From Agathobacter rectalis ATCC 33656 (GTDB lineage: Bacteria; Bacillota; Clostridia; Lachnospirales; Lachnospiraceae): a stretch of 64,000 nt of DNA. This document shows positions 9,411-16,455 of the stretch, in pieces. The stretch lies in NCBI RefSeq assembly GCF_000020605.1, contig NC_012781.1, positions 1,240,001-1,304,000 on the forward strand, written 5' to 3'. The position numbers were made by a program, and so were the translations under genes. The stretch's first letter is position 1, and every line of letters starts with the position of its first letter. The notes beneath the pieces are model-generated. The model had not been told where the DNA came from, searched no databases, and saw nothing but the letters and a program-made list of their open reading frames with translations.

Positions 9411-9449
9411 AATCATGGGACTGCGATATATTGTAGTCCCATGATTTTT
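9411..9449 (+). terminator. Rho-independent terminator after the mutarotase gene
   Basis: ATCATGGGACT (9412-9422) pairs perfectly with AGTCCCATGAT (9435-9445), and TTTTTG follows. The A-rich 5' side could allow some function in both directions. Confidence 0.88.
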
Positions 9450-9452
9450 GTA

Positions 9453-9481
9453 TTGACAAAATGCAAGATATGAAATATATT
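9453..9481 (+). promoter_or_regulatory. SigA-type promoter for the DUF1700/PadR pair
   Basis: A perfect TTGACA (9453-9458) lies 17 nt from TATATT (9476-9481). It sits directly after a terminator and about 58 nt before the DUF1700 start, leaving a plausible short leader. Confidence 0.75.
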
Positions 9482-9538
9482 ATACTTAACTAGTGACTAA
9501 TAAACAGTAGAGTGTTAATCAGTAGAGAGGGTGTTATA

Positions 9539-10345
9539 ATGCAAAAGCAAAATTCAAAAAAGAAATTTTTGGAGAAACTTTATATTAGCTTATCATTTTA
9601 TTTTGGGGATGATGACTGTGATAGTTTAATTAAAGACTATGAAGAATGGTTCGAAAATGAAGAAATGGCTGAAAAAAGCGAGTACGAAATATGTTCCGGC
9701 TTAGGAAAACCGTTTGATATCGCGAGAAATTTATACAAAGATTCAAAAGAAGGAAAAGAGCATACGTTTCCATTGAAGAGTAGTGTTTTATTACAGACAA
9801 TTGCCACGCTGGTTATATATTATGTGCTATGCGTCAGTTTGTTAAGATACTTTGATAAAAACGGCTGGAATTTTTATCCGGTTGCTCTGATAGCTAATGT
9901 TCTAGTATTTGTTGCAGGTTTGTTTATTCTTAAAAAATCAAAATTAACATGTGATATGCAATTTAAAAACCATCTGTTATTAATCGGATTATTCTTTTTT
10001 ATTTTATTAACAGAGGTATTTCTGGTAATGAAAAAGAATGAGGCTGGCTTAGGGAGTTATTATGTGGTATTAGTTACAACAGCTATAATTATTCTGAGTT
10101 GTATTATTATTTACATCATCTTAAAGAAATATATAATAAACAGGGAATTGGGTTTTATAACGATATTTCATATACTTGGTATTATTACCTGTTTAATGTA
10201 TTTTATAAATCAGTTACATATGTTTTATATAGAAAGAACGCTTGGGCTTGAAAAAATAATAGCATATAGTAGTTTATTATATATTCAGACACTGATTTTG
10301 GGGACAATTTTATTGTTAAAATTAAAATTTGAGAGGAAATCATAA
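9539..10345 (+). CDS. DUF1700 (HAAS-type) integral membrane protein
   Basis: A 268-residue protein from ATG 9539, which has AGAGGG seven bases upstream; the in-frame ATG at 9512 lacks this spacing. Residues 1-75 form the acidic helical HAAS-like region (LIKDYEEWFENEE, then GLGKPFDIA) found in DUF1700 proteins. About six hydrophobic helices follow (roughly 90-110, 120-140, 155-175, 185-210, 220-240, 245-265). Such proteins are usually encoded beside a PadR regulator, as here, and may act as its membrane partner or target. Here the order is reversed, with PadR second. The next ATG directly abuts the stop codon. The biochemical function is unknown. Confidence 0.7.
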   Translation: MQKQNSKKKFLEKLYISLSFYFGDDDCDSLIKDYEEWFENEEMAEKSEYEICSGLGKPFDIARNLYKDSKEGKEHTFPLKSSVLLQTIATLVIYYVLCVSLLRYFDKNGWNFYPVALIANVLVFVAGLFILKKSKLTCDMQFKNHLLLIGLFFFILLTEVFLVMKKNEAGLGSYYVVLVTTAIIILSCIIIYIILKKYIINRELGFITIFHILGIITCLMYFINQLHMFYIERTLGLEKIIAYSSLLYIQTLILGTILLLKLKFERKS

Positions 10346-10656
10346 ATGGATTCACAGCTAAAAAGAGGAATCTTAAATATATGTATTTTACAGCTTTTAA
10401 AACAAGAAGACAGATATGGATACGATATAATTAAAATATTGCAGGGACTTTTCCCGGATACAGATGAAAGCACTATTTATGCCATTCTAAGAAGACTGAA
10501 TAAAGGAGGGTTGACGGAAGTATATTACAGTGAAAAATCATTGGGACCACAGAGAAAATATTATAAAATAGTAGAAAAGGGGAATTATATTTAAAAGAAA
10601 ACATAGCTTCCTGGAATGAGATAGTAAGGATTTTTCACGAACTTGAAATAATGTAA
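10346..10656 (+). pseudogene. PadR-family regulator split by a -1 frameshift
   Basis: The first 82 codons encode a PadR winged helix (DSQLKRGILNICILQLLK, then DRYGYDII, then STIYAILRRLNKGGL), ending early after EKGNYI at 10594. In the -1 frame from base 10582 the missing C-terminal helix continues as GELYLKENIASWNEI and stops at 10656, the normal family length. One base is therefore missing in the G run at 10579-10582. The site reads A AAG GGG, which fits the pattern of a programmed -1 slip, so full-length product by frameshifting cannot be excluded. The 10594 stop would leave an intact DNA-binding domain without its dimerisation helix. Sequencing error is the third option. Confidence 0.8.
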
Positions 10657-10673
10657 TGTATGATAGCATAACG

Positions 10674-11387
10674 CTATATGTGCCTTGGTGCACCTGCCTT
10701 TTTCATGCCTGCCTGAAGCAGCCATTTCTGATCAATTTTCTTAAGACCTTCACCGAATCTGACATGCAGCCGAACTGAGCCTTCGAGCTGCTCGATATGT
10801 TCAATGGTGCCCTTGCCGAACTTTGGATGATTGACATCGTCATTGATATTAAATTTTACAGTACTGTTTTTCTTTTTGCGGTATTCCTGCTCGCGTGAAT
10901 ATGTGTCGCGGATAGGAATACTCTTGTCAGTAATTTTCTTTTTGAGAACCTTATCATAATCGTGCTTAATAAGTCCTTCACCGGCTTTGTAGTAAGGAGT
11001 GGGAGCTGCTCCGATAAGTGAGCAGCAATATTTCCACGCACTTCCGTGGATGCCGGGCTGCCAGTTGTACTTGTCCGGTATATCCATATTATATTGCATA
11101 TAGTGGGCATATTCGTGCTTATATAAATCCATCCTGTCATCCTTTGACAAGGGCTTTGTCACACAGTAGCCGATGAAAAGCAGCGAAAAATGAAATTCTT
11201 CTTCATCCTGCCCAAAGCCCGGAGTGTATGCACCGAGCCTGTCCGTATCAAAGCCAAATGTGATAGGAACCCTTGCACCGTTAAGCCCAAGCTGTCTGTC
11301 GAGCTTCTGGTAGAGAAAGCGGATTTCCGCGAGATGTATTTTTGTTTCGTTTTCGAGTAGTTGTCGTAAATTGTTGTCTATGTTCAT
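10674..11387 (-). CDS. SprT-like zinc metallopeptidase with PcrA-like Tudor tail
   Basis: A 237-residue protein in two parts. Residues 1-160 are SprT-like, with the zinc motif HEYAH (91-95) and a third ligand candidate His114 in HGSAW, the spacing seen in SprT/SPRTN proteins. Residues 180-230 form a small beta-rich domain (VNHPKFGKGTIEHIEQLEG) that closely resembles the C-terminal Tudor domain of PcrA at 34740-34900 (VSHIKFGAGEVMAIVEGG). In PcrA/UvrD that domain binds RNA polymerase. The fusion hints at a protease acting on transcription- or DNA-bound proteins, which is inference. It lies 12 nt downstream of the HAD gene on the same strand. Confidence 0.72.
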   Translation of the reverse strand: MNIDNNLRQLLENETKIHLAEIRFLYQKLDRQLGLNGARVPITFGFDTDRLGAYTPGFGQDEEEFHFSLLFIGYCVTKPLSKDDRMDLYKHEYAHYMQYNMDIPDKYNWQPGIHGSAWKYCCSLIGAAPTPYYKAGEGLIKHDYDKVLKKKITDKSIPIRDTYSREQEYRKKKNSTVKFNINDDVNHPKFGKGTIEHIEQLEGSVRLHVRFGEGLKKIDQKWLLQAGMKKAGAPRHI

Positions 11388-11399
11388 AAGTATATTTCT

Positions 11400-12173
11400 C
11401 TAAAAAATCAGTTTGTTTTCAACACAGTAATGATATATTCCGTCATTCTCAACTGATTGGCACACAAAATCAGCCTTAGCCTTGACTTCGTCCTTTGCAT
11501 TGCCCATGGCAACACCAATGCCTACGGCCTCAAGCATTTCAATATCGTTATGTCCGTCACCGAAAGCAATTGCTTCATCCTTTGAGAAGCCATAATGCTT
11601 AAGCACTGCAGCAACAGCATTGCCTTTGCCGCTGTTAAGCGGAATAATATCAGCGGCTTTATCCCACCATGCAGTTATCTGTGAGTGTGGCGCACCGGAT
11701 AGAATCTGTGAGTGCTCATCTTTTTGGCAGGAGCACATAATCTGATATATATCAGTCCTGCTTATCTCGTCAAAATTGTCAGCGATTTTAAGCTTTTCGC
11801 TGCCGAAGGCAAAGTACTGCTCTAAATCAGGGTCGGTACCGTTTGTGACAATCATATGCTCGTTGCTGATTGCAATGGCGCGGTTCATATGCTTTAGATT
11901 GGAAATTATCTGATATTTGTCGTGCTCATTAATAGGATTTTTGAAGATGATATCATTGCCTTTGGTGACGAATGAGCCGTTAAAGGTGAGCAGGACATCA
12001 AAATCAATTCCATCAAAATGAGGCACACCTGTGTAGCTTCTTCCGGTAGCCATACAAAGGATGATGCCATTTTGGTGGAGCTGCCTAAGTGCAGCAGCAG
12101 TGTTTGCTGATAATTCTTTATGTCCCAGCCGAAGCAGGGTGCCATCCACATCAAAGAATGCTATTTTAATCAT
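11400..12173 (-). CDS. Cof-type HAD-IIB phosphatase
   Basis: A 257-residue HAD hydrolase. Motif I is FFDVDGTLL (nucleophile and acid/base Asp pair near residues 8-10), motif II is the Thr in MATGRS, motif III is a Lys in NSGKGNAV, and motif IV is FGDGHNDIEML. The alpha/beta cap between motifs II and III places it in the Cof/YbiV group, which dephosphorylates sugar phosphates or nucleotide cofactors. The substrate is not predictable. The start fits an AGGTGAATTATG site at 12173 and the gene is the first of a two-gene minus-strand unit. Confidence 0.9.
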   Translation of the reverse strand: MIKIAFFDVDGTLLRLGHKELSANTAAALRQLHQNGIILCMATGRSYTGVPHFDGIDFDVLLTFNGSFVTKGNDIIFKNPINEHDKYQIISNLKHMNRAIAISNEHMIVTNGTDPDLEQYFAFGSEKLKIADNFDEISRTDIYQIMCSCQKDEHSQILSGAPHSQITAWWDKAADIIPLNSGKGNAVAAVLKHYGFSKDEAIAFGDGHNDIEMLEAVGIGVAMGNAKDEVKAKADFVCQSVENDGIYHYCVENKLIF

Positions 12174-12331
12174 AATTCACCTGCCTGTTTTAATGCTAGT
12201 TTAATGATATTTTCATTTATATAGAATCCGTTTGATTGAATTTTGGTTATTGCATTTTTTACAGAAGAAATAAAATGTTAAGTAAGTCTGCATTGCACAA
12301 TGCAATTAATGGTGTTGAATTGACAATTACC

Positions 12332-12586
12332 CTACGCATTATTCATCTCCTCTATAAATTCTGCTTCATCATCAAAACTGAAGATAGATATATTATTATT
12401 GCCTAGATATTTGATGAAATCTTCCTCACTCATTCCGGCTATCTGTGCACAATATCCAATAGAAATATGGTTTTTTAAATAAAGCATTAGAGCAGTAGCT
12501 TTCTTGGCAAAAGCATTAGCTTCATCTTTGGTCATTTTGGTATCGTATAATACTTCATCTGGTATTTTTATTGCAATACTACACAT
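12332..12586 (-). CDS. UPF0175 family small protein (antitoxin-like), orphan
   Basis: An 84-residue protein preceded by AAAGAGGTG. It opens with a short beta strand (SIAIKIPDEV), continues with a helix, and carries the family hallmark ISIGYCAQIAGMSEEDF, which predicts a helix-turn-helix. UPF0175 proteins are usually antitoxins encoded just upstream of a PIN-domain (DUF3368) toxin. No partner is present: the 150 bp downstream to 12179 hold no toxin frame. The toxin has been lost or lies elsewhere, or this copy has another regulatory role. It sits immediately beside the large palindromic element. Confidence 0.65.
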   Translation of the reverse strand: MCSIAIKIPDEVLYDTKMTKDEANAFAKKATALMLYLKNHISIGYCAQIAGMSEEDFIKYLGNNNISIFSFDDEAEFIEEMNNA

Positions 12587-12690
12587 ATAAACACCTCTTT
12601 CTATTTATAATGAATCATTAATTATATCTCAGTTACATGATAACATAATAAGCGCAAGATTAAAAACATTTATTTAAATTTCTGTCACAA

Positions 12691-12972
12691 CGTAAGGTAC
12701 GTAAGCCGGGGACTGTCGGGGAGATACGCGCTTTAGCAGGAGCACATAGCGAAGAGACTTAGATACTGTAGAAATTATGCCAATGAAGTACAGAAACGCA
12801 CCTGCATGGACGCAGGTGCGAGGAGAACCGCGCCATGGAGGGCGCGTTTCGACGGTTTCGTCGTGCATAGAAAACCTAAGAGCATAATTTCGTACAGAAT
12901 CTTAGTCGCGAAGCGTAGCGAGGGCGAAAGTGCGTGTCCTCAACAGTTCCAAGCTTACGTACCGACCTACGA
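12691..12972 (-). repeat. Large palindromic element, copy 1 (structured RNA or MITE-like)
   Basis: The left arm (12691-12780) and right arm (12882-12972) form a roughly 90-bp imperfect inverted repeat: outer GGTACGTAAG/CTTACGTACC, middle GCGAAG/CTTCGC-type blocks, inner AAATTATGC/GCATAATTT. The core is 101 nt. On the minus strand the core has CGACG/CGTCG (12850-12863), a 6-bp stem with loop CTCCAT (12829-12846), and a 9-bp stem with loop GTCCAT (12797-12820). The order, loop sequence and core length match the element at 27031-27268, so they are one family; the minus strand here corresponds to the plus strand there. No convincing protein is encoded. Confidence 0.75.
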
Positions 12973-12975
12973 CCA

Positions 12976-12994
12976 ATGCGCAAAAGTTGCGCAT
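12976..12994. promoter_or_regulatory. 19-bp palindrome, possible operator
   Basis: ATGCGCAA and TTGCGCAT are perfect inverted repeats around a 3-bp spacer. Related GCGC-containing words (TTGCGCG and ACGCACC) recur in the leader at 13113-13131. It lies just outside the palindromic element and about 75 bp upstream of the strong promoter, so it could be a regulator site for the gene at 13174. The binding protein is unknown. Confidence 0.35.
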
Positions 12995-13067
12995 AAAAAC
13001 GCGCACCCAATCCCTTGTTTGTGAAAAATGCTTGAAAACAAAAGTTAAAAAATGTCGAAATTGCACA

Positions 13068-13096
13068 TTGACATAATCATAATACTGTAATATACT
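13068..13096 (+). promoter_or_regulatory. Strong SigA-type promoter for the 13174 gene
   Basis: TTGACA (13068-13073), a 17-nt spacer and TATACT (13091-13096) match the consensus nearly perfectly. A leader of about 70 nt with a GGTTGCG/CGCACC hairpin precedes the AATGGAGGAAAC ribosome site. Confidence 0.85.
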
Positions 13097-13173
13097 AAGT
13101 CTAGAACAAGCGGTTGCGCGAAAAACGCACCTAAGAAATAAATTAAATTACAAGCAAATGGAGGAAACAACGG

Positions 13174-15033
13174 ATGGACAAATTTATTGTTAACATCATT
13201 CACCGCCCTGAGATGGTGCCTGAGTACTCAGCAACAGTGACAGGACAGGGAAAAGAAGAGGATATTGGAGATAAGAAGCTTATCACAGAGTCACTCGACA
13301 TCTTCAAGACACAGCAGAGACTTGCACATGAGGCGGGACTCAAAACCACAATCCAGATGACATATGCTTCACTTTTTAATGATGAGGCAGTAGAACTTGC
13401 AAAGCAGGATCACGAGAAATACGGTGATGAGATAGCACTTTCACTCCTTGGACTTCCATGTGAGGAGTTTAGAGAGAAGTATAAGACAAAGGATTTCTGT
13501 ATCTGGATGTTCTCAATGGAGGACAAGAAAGCTATCGTAAATGATGTTTTCGAGAAATTCCACGACAGATTCGGTTTCTATCCTGAGTCAACAGGCTCAT
13601 ACTATATGGATGCAGACCTTACAAACTACATAAAAGAAAAATACCCAATGGTAAAATGTGCAGTTGCAACATGCTGGGAGGAAGGCCCAAAGGCATACCA
13701 CACATGTAACAACTCATGGTACACACTCTTCGACGGAGGCCCATGGGCACCATGGATTCCATCAAAGCAGAACACACATGCGCCAGCAGCAAATAAGGAA
13801 GAGGATAGCGGAATCGTAGCAATTCCACATCTCTCACGTGACCTTATTGCATGCTATGACGGAAACGGCTCAAACTTCGGAACACATCCACAGAACGTGC
13901 TTCGTGGAATGATTTATGATACAAAGACATGGGAGTATCCATATCTTTACAACCTCATCGACCAGTACAGAGACCTTGCAAAATACAATAACGGATATTC
14001 ATACAACATGATGTTCGTAGGACCTGGCTGGATGAACAAGATGGGACGCTGGGAGCAGCCATATGAGCTTCTCTTAAAGTCATACACAGACGGCTGTAAT
14101 TACTATGGCAAGTTAAAGAAAGAGGGTAAACTCATCGACATGACAATGTCAGAGTTCGCTGATTACTTCAGAGAGAAGAAGGGTGTCAACGCAGGTAACT
14201 ACAATGAGCCTGAGTGTGCACCATGGAGAGATATCCTTTACGGCTCAGACAAGCAGCTTTTCTGGTACTGTGACCCATACATGAGAGCATGCGTAAACAT
14301 GGATCAGGGTGGAGCAATCGTAGACCTTCGTCCATACGTTGCAAAGCTTGAGTGGCCTGTAGGAATCGGAACAAAGCATGTACAGGATGCATCTTATCCA
14401 TTCCTTATTCAGGAGAAATACAGAGCAGGATACTTTACACACTATGCAGGAGCTGGAACAGTAAGAAGTGCCAAGCTTTCACACAACGGTGAGGAGGTTG
14501 ACCTGTGTCTCTGTCCTACACACAGCCATTTTTCAGAGGAAGTTATTGATGGCAAGAAGACAAGAATCCTTACACTTGATCCTGTAGATATTGAGTTTTA
14601 TGATGTTAAGCTTACTCTTCAGACAAAGGAATACTTTGAGGAGGGTTCATCAAACATCAAGATTGAGCGTAATATCCTTAGCATGAGTGATCCAGATGCA
14701 GAGGTTTATCTCGATGAGTACATCACAGCATGCTACGGAACAACAGAGTATCCTGAGGATATGACAGGCATCACACTTACATGTGAGGGAGAAAACCCAC
14801 AGAGCATCAATTATGAGTACAAGTGTCGTGATGCAAAGCTTGACGGAGCAACTGCAGTAAGCGCAGTAATTCCTGCAATTCAGACAAAGGTTTCACTCAC
14901 ACCATCTGCAAAGGCAGAGGGATACATTGAGGAAGGATATGCATTCTCTCCAATGTTCAAGCTTGGTTACAAGAAACAGATTAAAGACAAGGAGGTATTT
15001 GCAACATGGCTCAACTTGGAAAAGGCAAATTAA
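13174..15033 (+). CDS. Uncharacterised deacetylase/GH57-like barrel protein (DUF3863/3864-like)
   Basis: A 619-residue cytoplasmic protein without a signal peptide. Residues 1-330 look like a (beta/alpha) polysaccharide-deacetylase or GH57-like barrel, with short strand-plus-acid segments such as GSYYMDADL and IPHLSRDLI. The remainder looks like a beta-rich domain. I recall similar proteins labelled DUF3863/DUF3864 in gut bacteria, but no activity is known to me. The strong promoter, the AATGGAGGAAAC site and heavy use of C-ending codons (AAC, ATC, TTC) suggest very high expression. It precedes the galactan region but has its own promoter, and it overlaps a zinc-ribbon gene by 28 nt. A role in carbohydrate processing is inference. 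Confidence 0.55.
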   Translation: MDKFIVNIIHRPEMVPEYSATVTGQGKEEDIGDKKLITESLDIFKTQQRLAHEAGLKTTIQMTYASLFNDEAVELAKQDHEKYGDEIALSLLGLPCEEFREKYKTKDFCIWMFSMEDKKAIVNDVFEKFHDRFGFYPESTGSYYMDADLTNYIKEKYPMVKCAVATCWEEGPKAYHTCNNSWYTLFDGGPWAPWIPSKQNTHAPAANKEEDSGIVAIPHLSRDLIACYDGNGSNFGTHPQNVLRGMIYDTKTWEYPYLYNLIDQYRDLAKYNNGYSYNMMFVGPGWMNKMGRWEQPYELLLKSYTDGCNYYGKLKKEGKLIDMTMSEFADYFREKKGVNAGNYNEPECAPWRDILYGSDKQLFWYCDPYMRACVNMDQGGAIVDLRPYVAKLEWPVGIGTKHVQDASYPFLIQEKYRAGYFTHYAGAGTVRSAKLSHNGEEVDLCLCPTHSHFSEEVIDGKKTRILTLDPVDIEFYDVKLTLQTKEYFEEGSSNIKIERNILSMSDPDAEVYLDEYITACYGTTEYPEDMTGITLTCEGENPQSINYEYKCRDAKLDGATAVSAVIPAIQTKVSLTPSAKAEGYIEEGYAFSPMFKLGYKKQIKDKEVFATWLNLEKAN

Positions 15034-15224
15034 ATTACAGATGTCCTTTATGTTTTATGAGGGATCTTGATATTGATATGTTCTATAATAAGGAAACAGG
15101 TATTTATAGCTGCATCCGCTGTCAGTTCAGAGGTACAGAGGAAGAGGTACTTCAGGGCAACGAGGATGTCCGCAAGAAGTACAAGGCTATGTACAAGAGA
15201 TTCGACAAGTTCGATTTTGATTAA
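15006..15224 (+). CDS. Small zinc-ribbon protein coupled to the 13174 gene
   Basis: A 72-residue protein with two CxxC knuckles (CPLC near residue 13 and CIRC near residue 36), a classic zinc ribbon, and a basic C-terminal helix. GGAGG at 14991-14995 lies ten bases before ATG 15006, inside the preceding gene, and the frames overlap by 28 nt, so the pair is probably translationally coupled. A strong terminator follows. The function is unknown; a nucleic-acid- or partner-binding accessory role is plausible. Confidence 0.72.
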   Translation: MAQLGKGKLNYRCPLCFMRDLDIDMFYNKETGIYSCIRCQFRGTEEEVLQGNEDVRKKYKAMYKRFDKFDFD

Positions 15225-15237
15225 AGTAGTGATTAGT

Positions 15238-15270
15238 ACGCTGCTGCTATAATAGCAGCAGCGTATTTTG
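15238..15270 (+). terminator. Rho-independent terminator
   Basis: A 13-bp perfect stem (15238-15250 with 15254-15266, rich in GCTGCTGC/GCAGCAGC), three-base loop TAA, then TTTTGC. It separates the zinc-ribbon gene from the AraC regulator. Confidence 0.88.
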
Positions 15271-15295
15271 CATTTCGCTACAAAGGAGAGTATAT

Positions 15296-16234
15296 ATGGC
15301 GAAAAGAAAAAAAGACACGATGGAATTCAGATTTTATGAGTTGCCACAGGGAGAATCTGCACTTGTGCTGTGTGGAGAATCATGGAAGAGAGTGTATGGT
15401 CATGATGAATTACACCTGCATTTCCATAATCTGCTTGAAATCGGCATCTGCCGCGAGGGAGATGGAAATATGTATCTGGATGAGGATATTTACCAGTATC
15501 ATGACGGCGATATCACATTTATACCTGAGAATTTTCCGCATGTTACAGTCAGCTATGGTGAGGTGGTAAATTTCTGGGAGTATATTTTCATTGACCTGCG
15601 CTCTGTGATAGAAGAAATGTTTCCAAACAATGCGGCATTCCAGAATGATGCAGTTTCGACCATCTCAAAAAAAGCATTTATGACCAATGTATACCAAAGC
15701 CCGGTTGTGGCCGGATATATAAATTCCATCATTAGGGAAACTAATGAGCACAAGGAATATTCCCAGAGAACAATAAAGCTTCTTGTGCAGGGAATTGTAA
15801 TTGAATTGCTGCGCAAGTATGATGAGCTGCCGGAGGAAGATAATGATGTCGTAAAGGGCACTAATATGTCACAGATAGCCACGGCGCTTGACTATATGAA
15901 TAAGCATTACAGTGAAACAATAAAGGCAGGGGAGCTTTCGTCACTGTGCAATATGAGTGAGACTCATTTCAGGAGACTGTTTGAATCATATATCAATATG
16001 CCGCCTATGGAGTATCTGAATCTGATAAGAGTGCAGAAGGCGTGCGAGCTTATGAAAAAGACAAATGAGCCGATGGAGCTTATTGCACAAAAATGTGGAT
16101 TTACAACTCAGTCAACTTTTAACCGTAATTTCCGCAAATTTTTGAACACTTCGCCATATCAGTGGAAGATAAATCCTGAAAATTATGAGCATAAACTACT
16201 CAATTTTAGGATATCTGCACTAAAGGGATGGTAG
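15296..16234 (+). CDS. AraC-family transcriptional regulator
   Basis: A 312-residue regulator from ATG 15296 with AAAGGAG upstream. Residues 30-110 form a cupin-like sugar-sensing domain (HLHFHNLLEIGICREGDG). Residues 200-300 contain the two AraC helix-turn-helix motifs, ending with the signature MELIAQKCGFTTQSTFNRNF. It is encoded directly upstream of a sugar ABC importer and galactoside-degrading enzymes, on the same strand, so it most likely activates them in response to galactose or a galacto-oligosaccharide. Confidence 0.9.
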   Translation: MAKRKKDTMEFRFYELPQGESALVLCGESWKRVYGHDELHLHFHNLLEIGICREGDGNMYLDEDIYQYHDGDITFIPENFPHVTVSYGEVVNFWEYIFIDLRSVIEEMFPNNAAFQNDAVSTISKKAFMTNVYQSPVVAGYINSIIRETNEHKEYSQRTIKLLVQGIVIELLRKYDELPEEDNDVVKGTNMSQIATALDYMNKHYSETIKAGELSSLCNMSETHFRRLFESYINMPPMEYLNLIRVQKACELMKKTNEPMELIAQKCGFTTQSTFNRNFRKFLNTSPYQWKINPENYEHKLLNFRISALKGW

Positions 16235-16301
16235 AAAACATGTCTTTTCGCATATTTTTGTACATTTATGTTTGAATATGCATATAATTGTGTGGAATTT
16301 G

Positions 16302-16332
16302 TTAACACAGAAACAACGTATATGGTTATAAT
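16302..16332 (+). promoter_or_regulatory. Likely activator-dependent promoter of the sugar importer operon
   Basis: TATAAT at 16327-16332 has no good -35 box at the right distance (TAACAC-like at 16303-16308). AC-rich repeats (GTTAACACAGAAACAAC) lie just upstream. A weak -35 with a strong -10 after an AraC gene fits AraC-dependent activation. The rest of 16235-16455 is AT-rich leader with AGGGAGGAAG before the start codon. Confidence 0.4.
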
Positions 16333-16455
16333 GACTATGTAATCAAGAAACGGACAAATATTCGTAGTCAAAATGCCCAATTAAAATAATATGATTATGA
16401 ATGAATTGTAAACGTAGTATTGCAGAAACATCATTTTTATTAGGGAGGAAGAAAA

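Noticed and set aside
12284..12301. Small palindrome TGCATTG-CA-CAATGCA
   Set aside because: Short and AT-rich, downstream of a minus-strand gene, with no flanking evidence for an operator or terminator.
12806..13024. Short open frames on both strands within palindromic element copy 1
   Set aside because: They coincide with inverted-repeat DNA, have no ribosome site, and their composition reflects the hairpins.
13174..15033. Lacto-N-biose/galacto-N-biose phosphorylase (GH112), tempting from the galactose context
   Set aside because: The sequence does not carry the GH112 features I know and is about 100 residues too short; the barrel motifs are deacetylase/GH57-like.
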